Under the pieces are notes generated by a model. The model did not search any database. It was not told the DNA's origin and saw only the letters and a list, made by a program, of their open reading frames with translations. 64,000 bases of DNA from Eurosta solidaginis (Eukaryota; Arthropoda; Insecta; Diptera; Tephritidae): contig NC_090319.1 of assembly GCF_040869045.1 (NCBI RefSeq), positions 177,852,645 to 177,916,644 on the forward strand, given 5' to 3'. This document shows, piece after piece, positions 10,352 to 21,472 of this stretch (position 1 is its first letter; every line of letters starts with the position of its first letter). The translations under genes were made by a program, and so were the position numbers.

Positions 10352-13300
10352 TGTTACGTAACTGCTTGTGTTGGGAGAGGAGGAGTGGCGGCTCGGCATG
10401 GTTGTAGCCCGGCTGAGGCTCGTCGGCTTAGGGGCGCGGTTCTTGCCACGTCTCTTTCCCACAGTTACATAGCAAAAAGGGTTCATGCCTAGATGTGCGT
10501 GTTTGTGCAAAAGAAAGGAAAAGAGATAGGAAGGCAAAAGCGGGAGAAATGCCCAGTCCTTGTCAGGTGTGGAGCCTTCCCACCCCTTCTGTTCACAAAA
10601 GGGTGAACAGCCTTGGACTCCTCTATGGCTCCGTCATCCGAGTGGAGTCCCCTATTTCCTGACATCGTCCGTCACTAAGTCTTCAGTCCCTGTCCATCAC
10701 TCCTACACTTATCTCAACTCACCGGCAACACTTGCCACAGGGGCAACACCTGCACCAACAAGGAAAGAAACTTTAGCCTGACATACCTGTGGTCATTGCT
10801 CTATAGACTCAACCCATATAAATAAATATCCTGAGGATTTCTCTAAAAATTTACAATAATTTCTTTATTCACAATTTTATTGTCTTAAATTATCAAAGAA
10901 AATCAAACATGTAACTATTAATAGGTACTACTATTAAAACTTAAAATTTAATAAATTTAAACTTTAAAGTGATTTTAATCAATTTCCCAGTTTCAATTAT
11001 CTTCAAAATTTTATACAAAAAGTATTCAGGCTACACTAATACTAAATTTATTTTCTTTTCATTATTATTATTAATCTATTGATATATATATTTTTCTTCG
11101 ATAAAAAGTTTATTAAATTCGTTAATAAATTTCATACTAATGTAATTTATTTTATTTCAAAATCTCTATATGCCTTATTCTCCCAACAAAAGAAAAACCT
11201 CTAAAATTGGTACGCCCTAACGCCTATTCAGATATTTTCCTTGCACTTGCTCTAAGACAAGCTTTCGCAAAAACCCTATTAACTTCTTAAAATATGTACA
11301 TTCGTGTGTACACGCATATCTATTGAAAACAAGAAAAATGTGTTTATAAGTATGTTAATTGTTGTTCAAACTCACCTCCCATTGTCAACCGGGTTTGGTA
11401 CCAAATGCGGCGTATAGCTGAAAGTGGAGGACAAAAAAAAAAAAACATACAAAACTACAAAGCAAAATTAGTATACTTATTTGATCAGTTAGTAGGGCTT
11501 TGGCCGTGTGACCGCGATCAAGGGCAATATTTGCCTTGATTTCGAAATTAACCGCGTGGCGTGAACAAACAAATTAAAAAGTAAAAAAAAAAAAGCGTAT
11601 TCGATTACGTGAACTTTGTGCAAAAAAAAAAATTGAACAAAATGGTAAGTTTGTTACTACTGTCGGGCAGTAGTTACGCAACTAAAAAAAAAAATGTAGT
11701 TATTAAGAAAGTTTTAAAGAAAGAAATCAAAGTTGATTTTATCGAAGTTATGTGTTTTTACACATAACCCCAAGCATGTGTCAACTATAAACAAAATGAA
11801 AAAGTATAAGAAAATTCAAAGGTGCAAAATATTACGAGTTTCTCCTTTCCCACGAGTTGAGGAGAATTATGAAAAGTTGTAAGTTCAAAAAAAAAAAAAA
11901 TTTTCAAAAAAAATCAAATTCAGTAAAAAAAACCAAAAATCGAAAATATGTATATGATGTGTTTGCCTTCTAATAAGATTAGAAGGATTATTTCAAATTG
12001 AAATTCGAAGAGAAAAAAAAAATTTATAATGCCAAAAAAAAAATTCATTAATTCAAAAAAAAAATTCTCAATTTGTATTGGATTCACAAAAATGTGTGTA
12101 TAAAAATAAGGTAAAAAAAAATGTTTAAGTCTAAAAATTAAAAAAAAAAAAAATTTTTATTATTTTTTTTTTTCGAGGAAATAATATGAAAATTGTGGTG
12201 CTCCCTAATGGTGTGATTCGTTTTGGCTATTTTTAAGTGTTGTGAGAGCCGCTGATTGATTTTGTATGTGAAGATTACTGAGAGCCGCTGTGGTGGGTTC
12301 TCCGTGATGTGCTCTGTCTGTCTCCTTTTGGATGCTGATAGAAGGTTGCCGGCGAAAATGTGTGGTGTGTATTCTGATGTTTCGTGTAACTAGCTATGTG
12401 TTACCAAATGCTGCTGGCGCTAGGTTGCTTTCGCCTTGTAAACCAAGTCAAATGCGAATGTTAGGTGTTGCGTGTTCGTGGAAAGTTGAGTTAATGTTGA
12501 CGTGTTTAGTCAACAATGTTGCCTCACATGTGTTGTGGAAATGGGTACGTGGGCGTGTATTGGTGTAATTTTGTCTTACCAAATTAGTGTTTGTGCATGC
12601 GAATGATGAATTCCGTTTGTGTAGGTGTGATTCTGGGTTGGCGCAATCTGTTGGAAAAGATCGTTGTGTTGTGTTTCGTGTACCTCTGTGAATTTGCCGC
12701 TTTATTGCTACCCCCTTAAAAACGTTTTATGGGCTTTTCTCCGGTCTGGTGGATGACGTTCTCTACCCACTATCTTCTCCTTATGCTTTAAACCTCCTGG
12801 GCAGTTTTAATCTTTCTTAAAATTCGTCCAAGTCGCGGCCTACGACTGCTTCTCGTTCCTGGAAAAAATGGAAGAACACACACAACGTTAACACTAAAAA
12901 GCATAAGCACACAAACACATAGTCGGTTCATAACTGCAAGAATATGCAAATAAGACAATGCAACACAAAAAAAAAACAAAACATACGATTTCACATACAT
13001 TTTTTTTTTTTTTTTTTATAAAAAGTTTTGATTTTTAATTCACTTTTTATTCAAAAGTAACCACGCACTAGAAATTTTATTTTTTTGTAATTCTTGCATT
13101 TATTTCACTGCGTTAAAATTATCAAGCCTGCACAACATTATAAAAAAAAAAATTTACAAAAAAAAGGAATCAAAACGGAATTTTTATTTCAACTAAATCG
13201 AAGGAATTTTGGTTTTCCTTAAATTTCCGAAGTTGAAGACTTTAATAAAAAAATTTTTTTTATTCACAAACAAAAAAAAAATTCTATCATAAAAACTAAG

Positions 13301-14033
13301 AATTACAACTATTAAAATTAATGCAAAACAAATAGGAATGAAAATTGATAACCTATTAAAATTGTTGTGCAGCCTTAAAATTCACATTTCACAAGAAAGA
13401 ATTTCTCACTTCACAGAAAAAAAAAATCCCTAAAAAAATTGCATTTTACTTACCGAAAAAAAATCAGCAATATGAGGGCAAAAGGAAACTGATATCCAAC
13501 CGGGATGTGTTTCTTCCTGGTTCCAGGATTTTGATGGTCCTGGGGAAAATTCCCAGGGACTTAAGCGTTCACTCACACTTCACTTAACGCGCGACACTTT
13601 TCGTGGAACCCGCACTTGCTAAAATAAAACTTTATATTTCAAACTTTATTTTTCAGCACTGTACACTTTTAAAATAACTTAAATTTGTTTTACTGCCTTT
13701 GACAAAGCAAACGCTAAGACCGCAACTTGCGATTTTTGTGAAACCGAATACTAAGCGGACCCCCTTATATACCAAAATGTATCTTGCGGCACTTATCTTT
13801 GTCACCGTACAGCAAAGCCTTTCTGCCCCTGTTTAGCTGAATGTCATAGCGGGCATGTATGTACGTATACGCATCCCTCTAGTTATCTAACTACGACATG
13901 CATGCATTTACTTTAGTGTGTGAAGTGCTGAAAGGGGAAAGATCGTTACTGCCGTTGTATAGCTATCTGTGCATATACCCACTTGCACGTGATTGGAAAT
14001 TATTTTAGGGAAATCACAAGGGCTGCCGTTACA
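10352..14033 (-). repeat. Giant 3' LTR (3,682 bp) of the Ty3 element
   Basis: AT-rich, with many A runs and no credible gene. In the sense (minus) direction it starts at 14,033. A TATATAAG box lies at 13,771-13,764, which puts U3 at about 300 bp and leaves about 3.4 kb for R and U5. Two perfect or near-perfect hairpins follow at 13,560-13,537 and 13,528-13,515. Short open frames inside appear identically in both LTRs and look like chance. Confidence 0.95.
13764..13771 (-). promoter_or_regulatory. TATA box of the giant LTR
   Basis: TATATAAG on the minus strand, about 265 bp into the LTR. The active copy in the 5' LTR is at 24,885-24,892. Transcription would start about 25-30 bp downstream, near 13,738 (24,859 in the 5' LTR). 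Confidence 0.55.
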
Positions 14034-14709
14034 GGCTCGCATCCGCCGATGGTGCCTGCACTATGGAGCGCGTGCGTAAAAGAATTCATAACGAAGCCTT
14101 GGGATAGCTTTTTGTATCAAGGGCTCACGTGTGGCATCGACCCACTTCCTAAGCCGGGCTTCTTCACATTCAGCCTGCTAAGACTTACGCTTCACAATGC
14201 TATCTAACACATTTAACGTATATGGTACAAATTTTAACATTAATCTACATAATCTCGAATGCACTGTCACCGAGTCAAAATCTATCACTGGGTTAAACAC
14301 TACTATACTAGTATCACAGGCTTTAATACTAAATCTATATCACAGGGTTTTCTCTTAAATCTATATCACAGGTAATAAACAAAAGGGTAATCGTAGTCAA
14401 TAAAGGTTTGTATAATAAACAAAAAAAAAGGAACATAAATAAGTAACCAAATAAATAAATAAATAAATAAATAAATAAAGAAAAAAAACAAAAAAGTAAA
14501 TAAATAAAAGGAATAAATAAAAAAAATAATAATTAAATAAAAAAAAAAAAAAAATTGTAAATAATTAAAATAAAGGTAGTCAGGTATCTATGTTAATTCG
14601 TCATTAGGAGTCACTATATCGCAGATCGTCTAACAGAGTACCTACAACAACCATAATGACAAGATCACAACATTTAATACCTAGAACAAAGGCTACACTT
14701 AACATGGAA
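14034..14709 (-). other. 3' interior of the giant Ty3 element, no gene
   Basis: The stretch between the pol stop and the 3' LTR holds no env-like frame. It contains an A-rich tract and an (AAAT)n microsatellite at about 14,449-14,479. The bases next to the LTR on the sense strand are not an obvious polypurine tract. Confidence 0.7.
14449..14479. repeat. (AAAT)n microsatellite
   Basis: About seven copies of AAAT (read as AAATAAATAAAT) with further imperfect A-rich sequence to 14,555. Confidence 0.9.
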
Positions 14710-15785
14710 CTATGATGCGAATAAGTCCTTGGCGTGGTATACTCCAATCTTCTTTCCACTGCCATCACCGAGTTCATACATAGAATTCCCTACTGCTCTC
14801 AGCACAATGCACTTAACCTGCTTGGGTGCTAGCTTGGCGTTAAAATTGTCAATTTTAGAGCTTTGCTTAAAGTTACGTCGGTACACCGTTTGTCCAACTT
14901 TGAATACTACATCCTTCGCTCTAGTATCGTAGGTCTTTCTGCTTTTTTCATGCGCTAGTTTTAATTCAACCATTATCTTATTTCTGAGCATCTGGAGCTT
15001 ATCTGCTTTCGACGCTACTTCGCAATCTGCATCTTTCAGTGCACTTAACTTCCGACATAGTTCGTATGATGCTCCGTGTTGCATCATTGGTACACCAAAT
15101 ACTGCTGTATAGGGAGACGTATCAATAGCGGTATGTACGACGCTGCGTAACGCGAAAGCGGCATCGCTCACATACTTATCCCAATCCTTTTGATTGTCCT
15201 TGATGTAAGATCTTACTATTTGCAACACTGATCGGTTCACTCTTTCAGCCGCGTTTGCTTGTGGCGAGTAGAAAGCTGTTCGGATGTGAACTGTTCCATA
15301 TTTTTCGAGGAATGTTGTAAACAGTTCCGACGTAAATTGTTTACCGTTATCTGAATGTACGTATTCAGGAACTCCAAAAACATGAAATATATCTTTTTCT
15401 AAATACTTAATAACTTCTGCCGAAGTGGCTTTTCGCATCGGTTTGAGGAAGACAAACTTAGAGAAATGATCTACACACACAAACACATAAACATTACCAT
15501 CACGAGTACGTGGGTAAGGACCCATAAAATCGACGAACAAACGTTGAAAAGGGCGTTCAGTGATACGTTGGTTTCCCATTTTGGGCTTGTTGAAGGCATT
15601 TTGCGTCTTGTTGCCTTTACATATTTCGCATGATTTCAGATATGTCTGAACATCTGTGACTATACCTGGCCAATAATACTTATTTCGGATACGCGATAGG
15701 GTCTTATGTATACCTCCGTGACCAGCAGAAGGTGATGCATGGGATGCTTCGATCAGACCCCTGCGCAGCTCGGTTGGGACCCAGA
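14710..15785 (-). pseudogene. pol: Integrase of the giant Ty3 element (frameshifted from pol)
   Basis: Integrase sequence runs from about 15,785 to the stop at 14,710. A zinc domain (SAGHGGIHKTL, SCEICKG) leads into a 289-residue stretch from 15,579. That stretch has FVDFMGPYPRTRDGN, VDHFSKFVFLKP, YVHSDNGKQFTSELF and ANAAERVNRSVLQ, so the D, D and E blocks are all visible, followed by a C-terminal domain (VGQTVYRRNFK). It inserts cDNA into the genome. A frame break near 15,785 separates it from the upstream pol frame. The HHCC domain is otherwise intact, so this may be the only defect in pol. Confidence 0.9.
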
Positions 15786-17953
15786 GTTTCCAGTGAGCGT
15801 TTGTATACGTATCCGTCCGATTCGCAAAGTTCTGGCAGTCGGTCTTTATTTTCAGTCACTGTTTTCCGTAGTTCTATGTATTCGTCCGACTGAAAGTATG
15901 GTGAGTTGAGGTCAATGTCTAGTACCCTGTCGCCAGTCGTGATTTCGTCCATATTCATTCGCGATAAAGCATCAGGCACTATGTTTTGGGTACCTTTACG
16001 GTGTTCTATATTGAAATTATACCCTTGCAGTTTCAAACTCCATCTTGCAAGTCGACCCGTCAGATCCTTCTGGTTCATAAGCCACTTCAGGCTTGCATGA
16101 TCCGTTATCACCGTAAAAGGTAAACCCTCCACATAGGGCCGGAACCTCTTTATACTAATTACAGCCGCGTAACACTCTAACTCTGTAATACTATAATTTC
16201 GTTGTGCCTTATTGAGTTTTGCGGATACATAAGCAATTGGTCTTTCGTTACCTTCGTCGTCTAGTTGGAAGAGAACTCCGCCAACTCCGTGAGTTGATGC
16301 GTCACATTGTATGTAGAAGTGTCTGTCGAAGTCAGGATGTATTAGTACTGGTGCTGATATCAGTTTCTGTTTCAATGTTTCGAAGGCCATCCTGGCGTCT
16401 TCTGTCATCGTGAATTTCTTTATGTTTTCTTTTGTTAGTCGGTCATGTAGAGGTGCTGCAATAGTGGCATAGTCTTGTATAAAACGTCTATACCATCCTG
16501 TCATTCCAAGGAACCTTCTAAGCTCTTTTGGGGTTCGTGGTTCGGGGAAGGCGCGCATGGCGGCTATTTTGCTATCATCCGTGCGTATGCATCCATCCCC
16601 AACCACGTACCCGAGATAACGTACCTCTTTAAAGCAGAATTTGCTCTTTTCAACGTTGATCGTCAATTTTGCATCCCTAAGACATTTGGCAACTACAGAC
16701 AACAAATATAAGTGGGACGAAAAATCATCGGAACAAACAAGTAAATCGTCTAGGTAAACAAATACAGATTCTCTAAGGGAAGCGGGTATGACTTTATCCA
16801 TCAGTCGGCACATTCGTTGTGCCGCATTGCACAGACCGAATGGCATGACTGTAAAATGATATAATGGTCTACCAGGTACAGTGAAAGCAGTTTTCTCCCT
16901 GGACTTTCGCTCTAAAGGTATCTGCCAAAACGCATCTTTCAAATCAATGGCCGATATGTACCTGGTATTTTGCAGGCGACTTAGGATTCCATCTATGTTT
17001 GGGAGGGGGTAGGCATCCTTAATGGTGCGCTCATTTACCTTGCGTGCGTCGAGATATAGACGATTCTTCGTACCCTTAACGACAAGTGAGACTGGAGAAT
17101 TCCAGCAACTATTGCTTTCTTCAATAACCCCCATCGCTAACATCCTATCTAACTCACTATAAACTAATTTTTGTATCGCCGGAGAAATCGGATAATGTCG
17201 CTGTTTTACGGGAAGATTTTCATCCGTCACTTCAATAATATGCTCCTCTACATCAGTTTTCCCTAATCCAAGTACTGCGAATGAAGGAAATTGTGCTTTC
17301 ACGCATTCCAAAGCTACTTTTTCCTCATCACTCAAAACATGCTGCACTGCATCGAATGTCAGGTAACCTTCAGCGGGTGCGATCTCTGAAACAACAGAAC
17401 CTTTTGACTTTACTATGGGGCCCCTGCTAACGACACTCAGCTGAAAGGCTTGCCAAAAATCGATCCCTAGATAGACCTCCTGCTGTAAACCAGGCACTAT
17501 AAGGAACTCTAGCTCTCTAGTGGCATTGTCCCATAATACTGGAAGAGTCACTACTCCTACTACCTCAGTTTCGCCACCATTGGCTGTCTTGACGTTCTGT
17601 CCTTGGATCGGCACAATCAGACTTTCCTTTCCTTCAAGCAACTTATTGGCATTTTTCCCTAAGCAGCTAGCCCCGGCCCCGGAATCTAAGAGCGCGAGCA
17701 CCTCGCGTCCTCCGATCTCAGTTTTCGCGAAGAACCTATTGTCACCTTTAACTGACACAATCGTTGAAATTATTTTCTGTCTAATCCGCCTAAACTTCTT
17801 CTGTCTTTCCCGCATTTTCATAATTTTCTTGAAATTTTTCTCTTTCTTTTTAACATTCAGCTCTTCACAAAATATTCGCCTACGCGCCTCTTCATATCTT
17901 AATTTTCTCTCATGTAAACTTATACCACCTGACCCACGTTTCTTTTCAAACAC
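15704..17953 (-). pseudogene. pol: Pol of the giant Ty3 element: protease, RT, RNase H
   Basis: A 749-codon frame begins with a lysine-rich stretch. Protease LLDSGAGAS lies near residue 88, RT with LYLDARKVNERTIKD near 300, VMPFGLCNAAQRM near 370 and the FVYLDDLLVC active site near 398. RNase H shows CDASTHGVGG near 551, ITELECYAAV and TDHASLKWL. The frame overlaps the end of gag and is shifted by -1, so expression by -1 frameshifting is expected as in many gypsy elements. A non-AUG codon begins the listed span; there may be no independent start. After about 15,785 it leaves the integrase frame and stops. Confidence 0.9.
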
Positions 17954-17994
17954 ATTTTTCTTTTCTGTATCCCAATTTCCCTTCAGTATGCTAA

Positions 17995-19716
17995 CTAATC
18001 CGCCGGGCGATCTCGAGTCTGGACAGAGTGCCCGGACATCTCTGCCAGTGCCCTGTTTCCCGCTTCGGGCTTAAACACACAAAACGAGGAATCTCCTCCA
18101 CACGCAAAACATTTCATCAAATGGAAGGAGGACTTACACTTTGTGTCTTTCCCTGCTTCTGCCGGATTCTTTATGTAGAAATCCACCGGCATTCCACAGG
18201 AAAAACATAACATTAAGTGGAATGGGGAAGGACAAAACATTTGGCTTTGGACTGGACTAACACCTTTACTGTGGACATTGGAGGACGAACTTACAACAGG
18301 ATTAGGGGAATGTGTTGGAATGGTGGGCTTAGGCGGTTCTCGGGGAACAGAGGCAACTTTCAGATTCCTATTGATGGGCCTCTCTGCTTGACTCCTATTG
18401 CCCTTGCTGAACGCTTCCACGGTCAACTCCTCTTCCTGACTCTCTGACCACAAACTCCTGTTAGTACCTAACTCGCTTACTGGTTTTACTCTAGACCTAT
18501 TCTCCTTCATTAGCTTCTCTGCCCGTTTGCATTCTAACTTTAACTCCGCTAATGTGTCTGTTTTCGCCGCGAAAGTTAAGTTTGCCAAATATGGCTTAAG
18601 ATTTCCCTTTATTATTTTAACTAACTCATTTTCTGGGATTCTCTGTCTAAGGCGGAACGTGAGGTCGTGGACGTCGGCGTAGTACTCGTCGAAACTCTCC
18701 TGGGGTTGCTGCTTTCTTTCCATAATCTCACGTATTACCTCGTAGTCTGATTCTGCCGACTTAAACTGAGCCAATATCTCCCTCTTTAACCCGAAATAAT
18801 CAAACGACTCGTCATCAGCGTGGTCCTCCAGTATTTGCCAATACCACTTGAGAGCAGGCCCTGTCACTAAGCAATGAAAATCCGAAATAAGTTGTTCAAA
18901 GGACAGCTGATACTGGACTCGCATCCTTTCCAGTCGGAAGACAAAACTCTCTACCGTCATACCCTTAGGGGAACCATCAAATTTCAGGTGCCATTTATCC
19001 AAATCTACCTTTTTCCTACCCGTATAACTATAGGAAGATCCTGGCTGCTGCTGACTGTTGGTTGTACTTTGATGATTTTCTGTAGTTCCCCTAGTATGAC
19101 CTGGTGTCGACGTCGTGGCTTGAGGGCGTGCTACCGTTGGGTTATGCATAGATGTTTCCATGCCAGCAACGCGATCGCTTAGCTTGGAAACATCCGATCG
19201 TACCTTTCGCACCTCCTCCATATGCTGTGCCATATCCGCGTTTTGTTGCATCATCACTTCCATCATCAATCCCAATTGTTCAATCCTATCCTCGAGTGGT
19301 GCGGCCCTGTCCCTATTTCCCGCCACATTAGTAACAGGCGATGTCGATCCCCCCGGTGGCGCACCTCCAACTGCCCCCTCTTCTTGATCGGCCATTTCTA
19401 ATATCCTCTCAAGCCTACGCGAAAAATTCAAAGAGCTGTCAGACGAGTCTACAGCGATCCTCTCGGTCACCGTAACCTCCTGCCTTTGGTTTCCCCCCGG
19501 ATCACGCTGCCCAAAAACCCTAGTTGCGCACTGGTTCAGGAGATCTATCGGAAGGAAATCGACTGGGTGCTCAATACCTGTATCTATTTGGGTGAACAAA
19601 GATCCTGCCACTTGATTTTGTAGTTGCCTAGAGTAATCCCGCGTTACCGGTCTTTCACGAGTAAAAAGACCCAGACCTCGTTTCGGTATTGCTCCCTTTT
19701 TCTTGGAATTCTCCAT
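17995..19716 (-). CDS. gag: Gag of the giant Ty3 element with reversed-order zinc motifs
   Basis: 573 codons, complete. The N-terminal third is hydrophilic, with a predicted coiled-coil segment (about residues 140-185, EDRIEQLGLMMEVMMQQ). The capsid-like core spans about 235-400 (KWHLKFDGSPKGMTVESFVF, QESFDEYYADVHDL). The C-terminus has two copies of C-x4-H-x3-C-x2-C, CPSPFHLMLCFSC and CKSSFHLMKCFAC, 32 residues apart, instead of the usual C-x2-C-x4-H-x4-C knuckle. Their likely role is nucleic-acid binding in the particle, but this is inferred from position. No break was seen. Start chosen at ATG 19,716 because it precedes the whole conserved region. Confidence 0.85.
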   Translation of the reverse strand: MENSKKKGAIPKRGLGLFTRERPVTRDYSRQLQNQVAGSLFTQIDTGIEHPVDFLPIDLLNQCATRVFGQRDPGGNQRQEVTVTERIAVDSSDSSLNFSRRLERILEMADQEEGAVGGAPPGGSTSPVTNVAGNRDRAAPLEDRIEQLGLMMEVMMQQNADMAQHMEEVRKVRSDVSKLSDRVAGMETSMHNPTVARPQATTSTPGHTRGTTENHQSTTNSQQQPGSSYSYTGRKKVDLDKWHLKFDGSPKGMTVESFVFRLERMRVQYQLSFEQLISDFHCLVTGPALKWYWQILEDHADDESFDYFGLKREILAQFKSAESDYEVIREIMERKQQPQESFDEYYADVHDLTFRLRQRIPENELVKIIKGNLKPYLANLTFAAKTDTLAELKLECKRAEKLMKENRSRVKPVSELGTNRSLWSESQEEELTVEAFSKGNRSQAERPINRNLKVASVPREPPKPTIPTHSPNPVVSSSSNVHSKGVSPVQSQMFCPSPFHLMLCFSCGMPVDFYIKNPAEAGKDTKCKSSFHLMKCFACGGDSSFCVFKPEAGNRALAEMSGHSVQTRDRPAD

Positions 19717-21459
19717 AGACCAATAAGGGATTGTTTTGTAAGGGGACCCGCTTTACTAAGACCCGCGAAATAAAAATCAATTTAAGAAAAAAAAAAAAAA
19801 AAAATCAGCTTAATGACTTCTATACATATGTATGTATGTATAGAAAAATGAACCAAAAAAAAAATGTAATATATCAAATATAAAGATTCACTAACTTAAT
19901 AATCTATCTTTTAATAAATAATTAAACATTCAGAAAGAGAAAAAAAAGATAAAAATCCTAAAAATTTACGAGCGTATATGTAAATGTATCAGGGATATCC
20001 AAAAATACACTTAAAATTCCTTAGATGTAAACTCAAAAAGAAAGTTCAGAGGAATAAATTTTAAGGGTGAAAAGTGTGCATTAATCCAAAGAAAAAAACT
20101 TCAGCTTCAAGGCGTGCATTCAATGTATCTGTGTATTAAAATTTTAAACAAAAGTAATAATAAGATAATGAAAATTCACAAATTTTACGTGGATACAACT
20201 ATGCACCAAAAAATGTCAAAATCCTCTGAATATAAACAAGGGAATAAGCAAAAGAAACTTGAAGAAAAACGAAGAAAAAAAAATAAATAATAATAATAAT
20301 AATAATGGGACTAAACGTGTCTATGGAAAAATGCGTGTAAAGAAACTCTTACAAAAATTCAAATAAAGTCTCCAAATAAAATTTTTATAGGTAAGAAAAA
20401 AAATTCAGTAAAAAAAACAATAAAAGAAAAAAAAAAGTGTAAATCAAATTTTTATAAGTATGTTAAAAATAAAAAAAAAAAATAAAAAAAAGAGGGTGTA
20501 TTCATAAAATAAAACCAAAAGTTTAAAATTTCAACAATAAAATTGTGTGAATTCAATGTGTGAGTGTATGTGTGTTAAAAATTCAAACTAAAATAATGTT
20601 TTGATAAAAAAGATTAAAAGTAATAAAAATAAATGAATTCGAATTTTGGTGTGTATATTAAGTTTGCATATATATATATATAAAATTTTCAGATATATAA
20701 AAAATGTATACCTTTTTTATTTCAAAAAAAATAAAAAGTGGCAAAATTAAATAAGTGCAAACTGTACAGCCTAAGCTAACCAAAAAAAACTTTAATACTT
20801 TGAAACGAAATTGTAAACGAACGAAAATGTAATTTTTTTCTAATTAAATATGTTCAACTGTTGGTGCATGATGGTGTTGTCCTCGCCTTAATGGCTCTGC
20901 TGGTGAGTAGAGTGCCGTAAGAATTTCTACTGTCCAAAGTCAATGTCAAATAATCCCCTCGTCTGGCTATGGAAGTGTGACACTACGCGTTTTAATTACT
21001 GGCTCAAAACGTGGCTGCCGCTATTCCCCCCTTACCCTATCAAATTATTTACCCCCGGACAAGCATCCAAAAACCTCACAGGTATATCGTGCTGGACCGC
21101 AGACCTGGCAGTTTGTGTTTGCTTGCAACAAACAAATTTTGCATTAAATATTATCTTTCAAGCACTAGCAAAGATTACGGATACCACTTTTACAAACGTT
21201 GAAGTTCATAAAAGGAACCCCGAAATCTTGCCAGCGCTCCCCCCTAAATTTTGTCAATCATGCACTAATCGCTCAGTGTTAACAATAAGTTATGTTGCAT
21301 TCATGCCCCTAACTCTGTCCGAAAAGATGGAAATGAAAGATAAAAGGAAGAAATAGCATAGTAAAAAGTTACGCAAACAACTAGGATAAAGATAAATTAG
21401 TACAAAGAAATTTAATTTAAAAAAAAATGCGAAAAATGAAATATATTTAGTGGGCTATT
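19717..21459 (-). other. AT-rich leader between primer site and gag
   Basis: About 1.75 kb with very high A+T, A runs, a TATATATA run near 20,670 and an (AAT)n run at about 20,287-20,305. No coding potential was seen in the sense direction. A possible 3' splice site (pyrimidine-rich stretch ending TCTTAG, about 19,760-19,785 on the minus strand) lies just before gag. Confidence 0.6.
20287..20305. repeat. (AAT)n microsatellite
   Basis: About six AAT units inside the AT-rich leader of the giant Ty3 element. Confidence 0.8.
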
Positions 21460-21471
21460 CGTTGGGCGCCA
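21460..21471 (-). promoter_or_regulatory. tRNA-Lys-type primer-binding site
   Basis: Sense-strand TGGCGCCCAACG starts one base after the 5' LTR. This matches the start of the tRNA-Lys primer site known from gypsy and several retroviruses (TGGCGCCCAACGTGGGG). Only the first 12 bases match. Confidence 0.85.
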
Positions 21472-21472
21472 T

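Noticed and set aside
10352..10537. N-terminal extension of the LINE-H RT frame (about 60 residues)
   Set aside because: It is encoded by the giant LTR; the same residues occur at 21,473-21,658 next to unrelated sequence.
12332..13000. Small frames inside the giant LTR
   Set aside because: They recur unchanged in the other LTR simply because the LTRs are identical. No domain and no start context were seen.
14034..14709. Possible env gene in the giant Ty3 element
   Set aside because: No frame long enough, and no signal peptide or membrane segment in the sense direction.
19160..19387. Plus-strand frame opposite gag
   Set aside because: Antisense shadow of the intact Gag coding sequence.
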